A stretch of 32,564 bases of DNA from an uncultured Geobacter sp. (GTDB lineage Bacteria > Desulfobacterota > Desulfuromonadia > Geobacterales > Geobacteraceae). The DNA is taken from contig CAIWTU010000038.1 in assembly GCA_903915655.1 (NCBI GenBank), positions 1 through 32,564 of the forward strand, read 5' to 3'. Positions 7,585 through 16,800 of this stretch are shown here, in pieces. The translations under genes and the position numbers were made by a program. Position 1 is the first letter of the stretch. Each line of letters starts with the position of its first letter. The notes under the pieces are model-generated. The model did no database searches and was not told where the DNA came from. It saw only the letters and a program-made list of their open reading frames with translations.

Positions 7585-10163
7585 ACCTCACCAACCTGCT
7601 GCGACAGGTCAGCCTCAGGCATATAAAATACCAGAAGGCACAGACTCTCCTTGCCCTGGCCGGCATCAGCCTCGGCGTTGCAGCCATCGTATCAATCGCC
7701 ATAGTCAACAAGAGCGTGCTCCGCTCCTTCGAGGAGTCCTTCCAGAACGCCACCGGCCGGGCTGCCCTTCAGGTCACCGGCGCCCAGTCCGGTTTTCCCG
7801 AGGAGATCCTCGACAAGGTTCGCTCCGTAGCGGGGGTGGAATACGCCGTTCCGGTAGTGGAGACCGATGGACTCCTCGCCGCCGGGAAGGAACGCTCCAT
7901 CATGATCCTCGGCGTGGATGTGCTCACGGATGGGCAGATCCGGAGCTACAGCCTTGCCCAGGAAAATGCGGATATCCCGGACCCCCTTCTCTTTCTGGCA
8001 AGGCCCGACTCTATTCTCATCACCAGGGCCATGGCCGAACGGGAGGGGATCGTCATCGATCAGAAGATACGGGTGGAGACCGTGCTGGGAACGCGCACCT
8101 TCCGCGTGCGGGGGATCCTCAACCCCGAAGGACCGGCAAAGGTCATGGGAGGGAACCTGGCAGTCATGGATATATACGCGGCGCAGATGGCCTTCGGCAA
8201 GGAGGGGCGCATCGACCGTGTTGATATCAGTCTCATGAAGGGTGAGGAACTGGAAGCGGTAAGGGGGCGCATTCGGGCTGCGATCCCGCAAGGATACACG
8301 GTGGAGACCCCGGCCGGCCGGACTAGGCAGATCGAGGGGATGCTCAGCAAATTCCAGACAGGCCTGAACCTGATAAGCATCTTCGCCATAGTCGTCGGGA
8401 TGTACCTGATCTACAACGCCGTATCCATCTCCATAGTGCAGCGCCGCAAGGAGATAGGTATTCTGCGGGCGCTTGGCGTCACGCGGGGAGAGATCATGCG
8501 GCTTTTTTTGGCCGAGACCCTCGTGATCTCGATTGTCGCCTCGCTGCTCGGCGTCGCCATCGGGATACTGTTCGCAGGCTCAATCGTCGGCGTATTGGGT
8601 AAGATCGTTTCTATCTGGTACGCCAGGACTGCTGTCACCGGGATCAGCGTCTCCTGGCTACATCCAGTGACGGGGATCGCCTGCGGCATCGCGGCCAGTC
8701 TCGCCGCCGCCATTTTCCCTGTCCTCGCCGGGAGCCGGATCTCCCCCATCTCCGCCATACGCTCGGCCCCCTGGTCAGAGGAGGGTTTTTTCACCGGGAA
8801 ACGCCTGAACAGAGCTGCCCTCTTTTTTATCCTGCTCGCTGCATCGGTCTACGCTCTCTACAGGTTTGCGGGATTTTCCCCTCTCTTAAGGAGCTCCGGC
8901 TTCCTCTTCTCCTCCCAGATATTTTTCCTTCTCGGCCTCTCCCTTGTGACTCCGGCCTTTCTCAGGGGTTTTCTCACCCTGTTCCACCGGCTCCTCGCGT
9001 ACCGTCTCGGCTCCACCGGGATGCTCGCGGGTCTCAACCTCGGAAAAAACATCAACCGCAATGCGGTGGCTGTCGCGGCGATATTTTTCGGTATCTCCGT
9101 ATTCGTCAATTCAGCCGGGTTCGTATACAGCATCAAGAGCTCGGTAACTATCTGGCTGGACGCCGTAGTCCGCGCCGACATCATCGTCTCGGATGGTCAC
9201 CCCAGTTCAAGCACCAACGCCCAGACCATCCCGATGCCGGTGGATATCTGGAGGGATATCGAGAAGGTGCCGGGGGTACGTTCCGCTGACCCGTGGCGCA
9301 AGCTCTACATGGACTATAAGGGTAAGCGGGTTCTTCTTTCGTCGGTCGACATGGTCCGGCGAGGAGAATACAGCCACTTCATGGTCGTCCAGGGGAGGGA
9401 GCAGGAGCTCCGGCGACTCCTTCCGAATAAGGACAATGTGGTAGTGAGCGAACCGTTCGCCGAGCAGTTCGGAGTCAAGCCGGGAGACTTCATTACCATC
9501 CCCACCCCTTCAGGACCGGTCCGTTGCGGTGTTGTCGCAGTGGTGGTGGACTACCTGTACGACAGCGGCACCATATGCATGGACATAAATACCTTCCAGC
9601 GCCATTGGGGGGACCGACTGGCAGATCATTTCTCGGTGAGGGTCAAACCTGGAGAGGATATCTCCAGGGTAAAGGATGCCATTCAGCGCCAGCTAGGAAC
9701 AGACCGGAAGCTGTACGTCCTTCCCGTGCGCGAGTTCAAGGAGGAGATCCGGAAGGCGATGGACCAGACCTTCGTCTTCAACTACGCACTGAGCATCATT
9801 ACCATGACCATCGCCGGCTTCGGCATCATTATCACCCTGCTCGCCTCGGTTCTTGAACGGACCAGGGAGATCGGCATACTTCGCTCCATCGGCATGCTCA
9901 GGTGGCAAGTCTCAGCCGTTGTCTTGCTCGAGTCTCTCCTCATGGGGACGGCTGGCGGGATTCTCGGCTGCGTAGCGGGCATTTTAACCGGGCGGCTCAC
10001 TCTCGAAGGGGCCAGGTACAGTTCCGCCGTGGAATATTTCATACCAGCAGGCACCATCGTCTGGGCACTGTTCATGGCTGCCGGGCTCGCAGCAGTAGCA
10101 GGGATTTACCCCGCCCACCGGGCGGCGAAGACCAATGTCGTGGAGGCGCTGACTTATGAATAG
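7581..10163 (+). CDS. ABC transporter permease with two FtsX/MacB-type modules
   Basis: An 860-residue inner-membrane protein. A membrane segment lies near residues 20-43 (LLALAGISLGVAAIVSIAIV), followed by a large periplasmic MacB_PCD-like domain. A three-helix FtsX core at about 265-385 opens with ISIFAIVVGMYLIYNAVSI and contains RRKEIGILRALGVTRGEI. More helices lie at 410-510, then a second periplasmic domain and a second FtsX core at about 735-860 with ERTREIGILRSIGMLR. The two RxxEIGILR coupling segments are the hallmark of the duplicated-permease class. One protein therefore supplies both halves of the transmembrane unit, as LolC and LolE do separately. It starts in an ATGA overlap with the ATPase gene. 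Its last codons overlap the next gene by eight bases. Confidence 0.87.
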   Translation: MNLTNLLRQVSLRHIKYQKAQTLLALAGISLGVAAIVSIAIVNKSVLRSFEESFQNATGRAALQVTGAQSGFPEEILDKVRSVAGVEYAVPVVETDGLLAAGKERSIMILGVDVLTDGQIRSYSLAQENADIPDPLLFLARPDSILITRAMAEREGIVIDQKIRVETVLGTRTFRVRGILNPEGPAKVMGGNLAVMDIYAAQMAFGKEGRIDRVDISLMKGEELEAVRGRIRAAIPQGYTVETPAGRTRQIEGMLSKFQTGLNLISIFAIVVGMYLIYNAVSISIVQRRKEIGILRALGVTRGEIMRLFLAETLVISIVASLLGVAIGILFAGSIVGVLGKIVSIWYARTAVTGISVSWLHPVTGIACGIAASLAAAIFPVLAGSRISPISAIRSAPWSEEGFFTGKRLNRAALFFILLAASVYALYRFAGFSPLLRSSGFLFSSQIFFLLGLSLVTPAFLRGFLTLFHRLLAYRLGSTGMLAGLNLGKNINRNAVAVAAIFFGISVFVNSAGFVYSIKSSVTIWLDAVVRADIIVSDGHPSSSTNAQTIPMPVDIWRDIEKVPGVRSADPWRKLYMDYKGKRVLLSSVDMVRRGEYSHFMVVQGREQELRRLLPNKDNVVVSEPFAEQFGVKPGDFITIPTPSGPVRCGVVAVVVDYLYDSGTICMDINTFQRHWGDRLADHFSVRVKPGEDISRVKDAIQRQLGTDRKLYVLPVREFKEEIRKAMDQTFVFNYALSIITMTIAGFGIIITLLASVLERTREIGILRSIGMLRWQVSAVVLLESLLMGTAGGILGCVAGILTGRLTLEGARYSSAVEYFIPAGTIVWALFMAAGLAAVAGIYPAHRAAKTNVVEALTYE

Positions 10164-11049
10164 GAAACAGCTTTTAACTCGTCAGGAGAGCAGACTTAAC
10201 CTCCCCGCAGCAATCTCTACCCCGCCCCCTCCTCGGCAAGAGGGGGGACGGTTTTTTAACGTCGCTTCCTTATGCAAAATTGTCTGGAAAGCATCGGTTC
10301 TCTTTCTGACAGTTATCCTCTCTGCTGTTACCGGCCACGCGATGAGCGGTCGTGAGGTATACGAAAAAGTGCATGAGGTCCGTTCAAAGATGCTCGACCG
10401 GAAGACCGAAGTTACCATGGTCCTTTTCGACAAGGGGGGAGGAAAGAGGAGCAGGACCCTCTCGGAGTACTGCAAGAGGTCCGTTCCGGAAGGGTACAAG
10501 GTGCTTGTACTGTTCAGATCTCCGCCTGACCTTAAAGACGTCGGTTTCCTGATCCATGCCCGGACCTTTGCCGAACGTGACCTCTGGGTTTACTTCCCGG
10601 AATACAAACGCGTCAGACGGATTCCCACAACATCCCAAGACGACTCCTTCTTCGGTTCCGATTTCTCCTATGACGATTTCGGCGGTCCGCCGAACCTGGA
10701 TGACTACAGATTCAGCATCATAAAGGAGGAGGTTCTCGACGGCAGGCCCTGCTATAAAGTCGAGGTAACACCGAAGGTCCGGCGTAAATACACCAGGTAC
10801 ATAGCCTGGGTAGCGAAAGAGCTCTGGGTACAGCTGAAGATCGACTATTACCAGGATAAGGAGTTGTACCGGACAGGGGCCTTCAAGGATATAAAAGTCG
10901 TTGACACCATCCCGACACCATTCAGTCTAAATGTGGAGAACAGGAAGACCGGCCACCGAACCGAATTGACGATTGAAAGTATCCGCTACCATACGAATTT
11001 TACAGATGAGCTCTTTACGCAACGATCACTCGAGCGGAGCGGGAGGTAG
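10156..11049 (+). CDS. LolA-like outer membrane lipoprotein-sorting protein
   Basis: A 297-residue exported protein. GGAGG lies nine bases before ATG 10156. The hydrophobic signal segment is at about 44-63 (VWKASVLFLTVILSAVTGHA), preceded by an unusually long 43-residue n-region. The mature part starts MSGREVYEKVHEVRSKM and has the half-barrel pattern of the LolA_like/outer-membrane-lipoprotein-sorting family: FRSPPDLKDVGFLIHA, DLWVYFPEYKRVRRI and FGSDFSYDDF, then a basic/aromatic strand run. Such proteins carry a hydrophobic cargo through the periplasm. It follows the permease by an 8-base overlap and precedes the outer-membrane barrel. The n-region contains a hairpin-forming segment (10225-10246) encoding PPPPRQEGG. 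No ATG, GTG or TTG in frame lies between that segment and the hydrophobic core, so the start must be at or before it. Confidence 0.82.
   Translation: MNRKQLLTRQESRLNLPAAISTPPPPRQEGGRFFNVASLCKIVWKASVLFLTVILSAVTGHAMSGREVYEKVHEVRSKMLDRKTEVTMVLFDKGGGKRSRTLSEYCKRSVPEGYKVLVLFRSPPDLKDVGFLIHARTFAERDLWVYFPEYKRVRRIPTTSQDDSFFGSDFSYDDFGGPPNLDDYRFSIIKEEVLDGRPCYKVEVTPKVRRKYTRYIAWVAKELWVQLKIDYYQDKELYRTGAFKDIKVVDTIPTPFSLNVENRKTGHRTELTIESIRYHTNFTDELFTQRSLERSGR
10225..10257 (+). repeat. Terminator-like palindrome inside the start of the LolA-like gene
   Basis: CCCCCTC (10225-10231) and GAGGGGG (10240-10246) form a 7-bp all-strong stem around an 8-base loop, with T6 at 10252-10257. It sits in the 5' coding region, not between genes. 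G/C-rich palindromes of the same style occur at 13764-13786 and 31012-31056. It may be a mobile palindromic repeat, an attenuator, or chance. Confidence 0.5.
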
Positions 11050-11144
11050 AGTTCAATCCTGCAGGATCGGCGGGATAACGCGAAGGGCTGCCGAGAGGTC
11101 GCAGGGTGCAGGGGGAAAAGAGGATCAAGGGGTAACTCCTTAAA

Positions 11145-12506
11145 ATGAAAAAACTTTACATTCTGGTCGCTTTTTTCTTTTTCTCCGCCGCGCCCTCCCT
11201 CGCCGGCGACTTTCTCTCCATCTCGGGGAGACTTGACCTCCTCGGAAGCGGAGCGCTGGAGAGCGACAGCATCAGGGAAAGCCCCAGTTTAACCGGAAGG
11301 GTAAAGATCGATCTCGCTCCATCGAAATGGCGCTTCCACTCCTGGCTGGAGGGGGGGTGGGACGGGAGCGTAAAGCGACCGGCGCGGGACCACTCTCTGC
11401 TTAAATCCTGGGACGAGGTCTACCAGAGCAACACACCATTTCTCGAATTCAAGGAATTGTACGCCGGCTTCACTACGGAAGCGCTGGAGATACGTGCCGG
11501 CATCCAGCGCTTCGCCTGGGGGAGGCTGGATGAGTACCCGATAAACGACCTCCTGAACCCCTGGGACCATACCCGCTTTCTAAGAAAATCGCTTGAAGAC
11601 CGCAAGATCGGTGTCCCGTCCCTCTCGGCAACCCTGAGCAGAGGCGATTGGACCTTTGACGCCGTCTGGGTTCCCATACTTGTCCCCTACCGCCTCCCCC
11701 TCCCCGACGAACGCTGGTTCGGCGCCTCCGCCATCTCGCCTCTCGCCCGCATGCCAGGCGCGGAGATCATACCGAGGGAACCGGATCTCCCCCCCCGAAC
11801 AGTTGGGAACAGCGCCGTAGCCCTGCGCATGCGGCATGCAGGAGAGATCGATTGGGCGCTTAACCTCTTCCACGGCTACGATCCGCGGCCGGTCTTCAAA
11901 ACAACCGCTCTGGTCATTAATCCCCAGGCGGGAAAAGTCCTGATTGATCCGGGGTTTGTGCCCGATTTTCATAAAATTACGGTTATCGGTCTGGACGCAG
12001 CGACAGTCATGGGCGACTGGAGTCTCAGATCGGAGCTGGGGTATACTTTCGGTCGCCCATTCAACATCCGGCAGGAACTCTGGGGGTACCCCACGCAACC
12101 GGCGCCAGGAACCTTTCCTCTTAACCCGATCGGGCGCAAAAGCGACACCCTCGATTACGGTGTCGGAGCAGATTACCGACTGTTCGAGGATTGCGTTCTC
12201 ACCATGCAGGCACAGCAGACCATCATTATCGAGCAAGAGGGTGCCCTTTATGACAGGAAACTCGAGACCCTCCTCTGGGCCAATCTCAAGACGGGCTGGA
12301 TGAACCAGAAAATCGAGACCAATCTGAATATCGCCTACAACCCCGAGCATGGGGACGGAATGACAAAAGTCAACGTCTTGTACGTATTCACCGATTCCTG
12401 GAAGGCCGGAACAACGGCGGTTTTCTTTACCGGTCCGCCGCAATCCCTGTTCGGCAGGTTCTCCGGGAATGATCAGGTGGAGTTGGAGTTGATTTATTCG
12501 TGGTAG
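11145..12506 (+). CDS. Outer-membrane beta-barrel protein of the ABC export operon
   Basis: A 453-residue protein with a signal peptide cut near residue 20 (FFFFSAAPSLA/GDF). The mature sequence alternates polar and hydrophobic residues in short amphipathic strands (FLSISGRLDLLG, RFHSWLEGGWDGS, LEIRAGIQRFAWGR, WSLRSELGYTF). It ends QVELELIYSW, a terminal aromatic residue of the kind recognised by the BAM machinery. The segment RAGIQRFAWGRLDEYPINDLLNP resembles DUF1302-type porin-like barrels (moderate confidence, from memory of that family). The gene lies 95 bases after the LolA-like gene on the same strand with no terminator between them, so it most likely belongs to the same operon and supplies the outer-membrane end of the route. 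The ribosome site is weak. A substrate cannot be named. Confidence 0.75.
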   Translation: MKKLYILVAFFFFSAAPSLAGDFLSISGRLDLLGSGALESDSIRESPSLTGRVKIDLAPSKWRFHSWLEGGWDGSVKRPARDHSLLKSWDEVYQSNTPFLEFKELYAGFTTEALEIRAGIQRFAWGRLDEYPINDLLNPWDHTRFLRKSLEDRKIGVPSLSATLSRGDWTFDAVWVPILVPYRLPLPDERWFGASAISPLARMPGAEIIPREPDLPPRTVGNSAVALRMRHAGEIDWALNLFHGYDPRPVFKTTALVINPQAGKVLIDPGFVPDFHKITVIGLDAATVMGDWSLRSELGYTFGRPFNIRQELWGYPTQPAPGTFPLNPIGRKSDTLDYGVGADYRLFEDCVLTMQAQQTIIIEQEGALYDRKLETLLWANLKTGWMNQKIETNLNIAYNPEHGDGMTKVNVLYVFTDSWKAGTTAVFFTGPPQSLFGRFSGNDQVELELIYSW

Positions 12507-12616
12507 GCGGAAAGAAAGTCAACATACGGCATGCAACGGGGTAATGCAGGGAGAGTCCGAATGTGCCAGCTTTCGTCAAACCATTTTCTGCAGACGGGAG
12601 AGCTGACCCCCGGTTT

Positions 12617-13438
12617 TCATGGTGCTGGTAGAAATTCCCCGCCAACCAGTGTCGCCGTAATACTACCGACCGGCACTTTAGTCTTCATCTTGACCGGAAG
12701 AAGTCTCTTGTCATCGGTCAGCCAGATATACATGTCACCCTTTTTCTCGAAGATTCCCTCTGATTGCATCAGCGGCTTGACAACGATAGTGTCGAAACTC
12801 CCGAGCACTGTTTTGATTTTTTCCTTGCGCAGGACCTGCACTTCGGTATTCCACAACTTCTTGCTGTCGAAGACACTCATAAAAACCGATTTGCCGACTT
12901 CAAGCTGCTGGGATCTGACGAAATAAAAACTCGACAGGGTATCAAGGGTTTTTTCAGTAATATCGAAATTCTTCCTCTCGCCATTTAAATGGTCAATATA
13001 CAGGGCAGTCCGTTTAGAATGATCAAACTGTATCTCCTTGTCCCGCACGGTTTTCCCTTCCTTGATCTTCATCCTGTACGATTTCGGCAATCCCGGTGCT
13101 GCAGGCGAGATTGCCATTACGCTTTCTATCCGGTCATCGACCAGAAAAAAGGCGCTCAACCAGCTTGCGGAGTGTGCCGTCGAGATGATTTTTACAGTCC
13201 CGTTATCATTCTGGATCTCCTGTGTCGCCGTACCGGCCGTGACCCCCATCCAGGTCAGATCGTAAACAAGCTTTTCTGGAATGGCGAGCGCAGCGGCCAA
13301 TTGCGGCTCAGCTGCAAGCAGGGCGGCTCCCGACAAGATAATCCCCATCAGTAAGTTGGAAGTTATTTTCTGCGCTTTTCTGACGTACAGCTGAATCGCG
13401 ATGTTGATTTTACCTATATCTTTGTTATAGTAGTGCAC
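12617..13438 (-). CDS. DUF3108 family exported protein
   Basis: A 273-residue protein. It has a signal/anchor region at about 25-50 (ITSNLLMGIILSGAALLAAEPQLAAALA), then a DUF3108-like body: EKLVYDLTWMGVTAGTATQEI, SAFFLVDDRIESV, KEIQFDHSKRTALY, TLSSFYFVRSQQLEVGKSVFMSVFD and the C-terminal IWLTDDKRLLPVKMKTKVPVGSITATLVG. DUF3108 proteins are periplasmic or outer-membrane-associated beta-rich proteins of undetermined function; the fold resembles lipid-binding barrels, which is inference. Translation starts at GTG 13438 with AAAGGA at 7-base spacing. It is convergent with the export operon and divergent from the small SAP gene. The 110-base convergent gap 12507-12616 shows no convincing terminator. 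Confidence 0.8.
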   Translation of the reverse strand: MHYYNKDIGKINIAIQLYVRKAQKITSNLLMGIILSGAALLAAEPQLAAALAIPEKLVYDLTWMGVTAGTATQEIQNDNGTVKIISTAHSASWLSAFFLVDDRIESVMAISPAAPGLPKSYRMKIKEGKTVRDKEIQFDHSKRTALYIDHLNGERKNFDITEKTLDTLSSFYFVRSQQLEVGKSVFMSVFDSKKLWNTEVQVLRKEKIKTVLGSFDTIVVKPLMQSEGIFEKKGDMYIWLTDDKRLLPVKMKTKVPVGSITATLVGGEFLPAP

Positions 13439-13498
13439 AGTAATTTCCTTTGAATGTGGACCGGATAAAACAGTTTGCGTTTTTTCCGAACTGGATTT

Positions 13499-13526
13499 TT
13501 GAAAATGATTTTATCTGGCCTATGGT
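13499..13526 (+). promoter_or_regulatory. Putative promoter of the small SAP gene
   Basis: TTGAAA (13499-13504), a 16-base spacer and TATGGT (13521-13526) lie about 40 bases upstream of the small gene's ATG, in the AT-rich divergent interval 13439-13564. Confidence 0.4.
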
Positions 13527-13564
13527 AACAACGGAATATTTCAATCACAAGGAGAACTTTCATC

Positions 13565-13744
13565 ATGAAAATGCAAGAAGTCAGGGAAATCGCAAAAAAT
13601 TGGAGCATCAAGACCGCAAACATCAAAAAGACTGACCTCATCCGGTCGATCCAGCTGGCCGAAGGTAATTTTGACTGCTATTGTACTGGACATGCGGACA
13701 AATGCGGCCAGGAAAACTGCATCTGGCATGAGGACTGTTTTTGA
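13565..13744 (+). CDS. Small SAP-domain protein with a C-terminal cysteine cluster
   Basis: A 59-residue protein. AAGGAG lies ten bases before the ATG. Residues 4-34 (VREIAKNWSIK..., KKTDLIRSIQLAEG) match a SAP/Rho-N-like helix-extended-loop-helix: two short helices joined by the W-x-I-K-x-x-x-IKKTDLI turn, a fold used for nucleic-acid contacts. Residues 36-59 carry five cysteines (C38, C40, C47, C52, C58) plus H43 and H55, enough to hold a metal ion or a redox centre. I recall similar ~60-residue SAP-plus-cysteine proteins as recurrent in Geobacter-type genomes, with unknown function. It is monocistronic. The stop is followed by a strong G/C hairpin shared with the convergent RND gene. Confidence 0.8.
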   Translation: MKMQEVREIAKNWSIKTANIKKTDLIRSIQLAEGNFDCYCTGHADKCGQENCIWHEDCF

Positions 13745-13763
13745 ACAGTAATCAATTAATCGT

Positions 13764-13786
13764 CCCTCCCCCGTCAGGGGGGAGGG
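13764..13786. terminator. G/C-rich hairpin between convergent genes
   Basis: CCCTCCCCC (13764-13772) and GGGGGAGGG (13778-13786) form a perfect 9-bp stem with a 5-base loop, 20 bases after the SAP gene stop and 34 bases after the RND pump gene stop on the other strand. No T-run follows, only ATTTAA, so intrinsic termination is plausible rather than sure. Confidence 0.55.
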
Positions 13787-13819
13787 GATTTAAGGCGCAT
13801 ATTTGAAGGTTATTTTGTG

Positions 13820-16800
13820 CTACCCTCTTTCGTTTCTGCTTAGCCACCCCCATGCGCCCATTTTCGACTGGAATTTTTCCATGTAGACATAGATGACCGG
13901 GGTAATGTACAGGGTCAGAAGCTGCGACACGACCAGACCACCGACCACCGCAAGTCCGAGTGGCTGGCGTGCCTCTGCGCCGGCGCCGAAGCCGAGTGCA
14001 ATTGGGAGGGTCCCCATCAGAGCAGCCATTGTTGTCATCATGATGGGACGGAAACGGGTCAAGGCCCCCTGGTAAATAGCCTCCTCGGGGGCTTTACCTT
14101 CCCGCCGCTGCGCCTCAAGGGCGAAGTCGATCATCATGATAGCGTTTTTCTTGACTATCCCGATCAGCATGATAACCCCGACGAACGCATATACATTAAG
14201 ATCCTTGTCGAAAATCATCAGCGTCAGAAGCGCTCCGAAGCCGGCTGCCGGCAATCCCGAGAGGATGGTAATGGGGTGAATAAAGCTTTCATAGAGAATC
14301 CCGAGCACGATATAAATAACCAGTATTGCCACGAGCAACAACAGCCAGAGCCCTTTCAGCGATGACTGAAACGCCTGTGCAGCCCCCTGGAAGCTGGTAC
14401 TGAAGGTCGGAGGCAAGGTCTCACGAGCCAGCTTGTCCACCAGCGGCATCGCATCACCCAGGGCAAGACCTGGCTTCAGGTTGAAGGAAATGGTAACAGC
14501 CGGGAATTGACCCAGATGATTGACCGTCAGTGGTCCCAGGTTTTTTGAGATGTTCGCCACCGTACTGAGCGGCACAAGCTGGCCGCGGGTGGACCGGACG
14601 TAAAGCATCGCCAGCGAGGCAGGATCCATCTGGTACTGGCTCCCCAACTCCATGATGACCTGGTACTGGTTCGTGGGAGCATAGATGGTCGAAACCTGGC
14701 GTGAACCGTAGGCAAAGTAGAGGGCATCCTCGATCTGCTGTGCCGAAAGCCCAAGAGCGGAAGCCTTGTCACGGTCCATCTCGACATTCAGCTGAGGGTT
14801 ATTGATCTGCAGGTCGCTGGTCACATCCTGCAGCTGGGAAAGCGCCCGGATTTTCGTTTCCAGTTCGGCTGCATACTTGTAGAGAGCCTTGGTGTCGGGA
14901 CTCTGCAGGGTAAACTGGTACTGGCTCTTGGTAAGTTGTCCCCCTATCCGTATGGCGGGGAGGTTCTGCATAAACATCTTGATACCGGGGACCGAAGCAA
15001 CCTTTGGCCGGAGTTGCTCGATTATCTCGTCAGCGGAGAGCTTCCGCTCGCTGCGTGGCTTGAGACGGATGTTCATGCGCCCCCCATTGCTCGACGCGCT
15101 CGCGCCACCGCTCCCCACCGATGACATAAAGGCGGCAACATTCGGGTCCTGGGCGACAATGGCCGCCAGCCGCTGCTGTTTATCCTTCATATCCGTGAAA
15201 GAAGTCCCTTGGGCAGCTTCGGTGAAAGCAAAGATCTGTCCGGTGTCCTCACTCGGCAGGAACCCCTTCGGAATCGTTACGGCGAGATATAACGTCACGA
15301 CAGTCAGAACTATGACAATTCCAACGGTAGAGCGGCGATGGCGCATGACTGCCTGCAGACTCCGGTCGTAACTGTTGAGCATGCCATTAAAGAAACGCTC
15401 CATCCCCATGTAGAGACGTCCGTGCCGCTCAGTCGAGAGCGGTCGCAGAAAGCGGCTGCAAAGCATCGGGGTAAGGGTAAGAGAGACGAAGCCGGAAATA
15501 AGGATGGCCATGCTGATGGTAACGGCAAATTCGTGCAGCAGGCGTCCCATGATCCCCCCCATGAAGAGGACAGGGATAAATACCGCAACCAGGGAAAGGG
15601 TCATAGAGAGAATAGTGAAACTGATCTCCCGAGACCCCTTTAGCGCCGACTCCATAACCCCTTCTCCCGCCTCCATGTGCCGGACAATATTCTCCAGCAT
15701 GACAATAGCATCATCAACAACAAAACCGACCGACAGGGTCAGGGCCATGAGGGAGATATTGTCGATGCTGAAATTCATCAGATACATGGCGGCAAAAGCG
15801 CCGATGATGGAGAAGGGGAGCGCAAGGCTGGGGATGATTGTGGCGGAAAGGTTGCGGAGGAAAAGGAAGATCACCAGCACCACCAGGCAAATGGTAAGGC
15901 CGAGGGTAAATTTGACTTCGGACACCGATTCGCGGATAGATACGGAGCGGTCATAGAGTACGTCCAGGTCGACCGAGGCAGGCATCTGTGCCCGGAATAC
16001 GGGGATAAGCGCCTTGATGCTGTCCACCACCTCGATCGTATTGGTTCCCGGCTGGCGCTGGATGGCCAGAACCACGGCCCTGGTATTATTGAACCAGCTG
16101 GCCACCTTGTCGTTTTCCACACTGTCTATGACCTGCCCCAGCTCCTCCAGACGCACCGGAGCCCCTTTACGGTAGGTGACGATCAGGGGTCGGTAGGCTG
16201 CGGCATTGTATAGCTGTCCGGTGGCCTGTATGGTAAAGGCCTGCTGCCGGCCATCCAGGGTACCGGTAGGGAGGTTGACATTGCCTTGCGACAACGCATT
16301 AGATACCTCGTCGATCCCTATCTGACGGCTGGCCAGAGCCCTCGGGTCGAGTTCGGCGCGCACCGCGTACTTCTGTGCGCCGAACACCTGCACCTGGGCA
16401 ACCCCATTGAGCATCGATATTCGCTGGGAGACGTTGGTATCGGCATATTCGTTGACCTTGTAAAGAGGTAAGGTCGGCGAGCTCAGCGCCAGGTAGATGA
16501 CCGGCTGATCGGCCGGATTGACCTTCTGAAATGAAGGGGGCGCTGGCATATCCTGTGGCAACTGGCGCGAGGCACGGGAAATGGCGGCCTGCACATCCTG
16601 GGCAGCAGCATCAATGTTGCGTGAGAGGTTGAACTGGATGGTTATCCGGGTAGAGCCGATCCCGTTTGCCGAGGTCATGGAATCTACTCCGGCAATGGTG
16701 GAAAACTGCCTTTCCAGAGGAGTCGCCACGGAGGATGCCATGGTGTCGGGATTGGCTCCCGGCAGGTTGGCAGAGACCTGGATCGTGGGGAAATCGACGT

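Noticed and set aside
7424-8224. 266-codon plus-strand open frame
   Set aside because: It spans the ATPase/permease junction in another frame. Its Arg/Gly/Pro-rich product is typical of a frame-shifted high-GC gene, and both true genes are well supported.
11580-12443. Long open frame (287 codons) on the minus strand
   Set aside because: It is fully antisense to the outer-membrane barrel gene, has no ribosome site, and reads as compositional shadow with no recognisable domain.
13450-13635. 61-codon open frame overlapping the small SAP gene
   Set aside because: It is in a different frame, lacks a ribosome site and overlaps the SAP gene, whose signals are clear.
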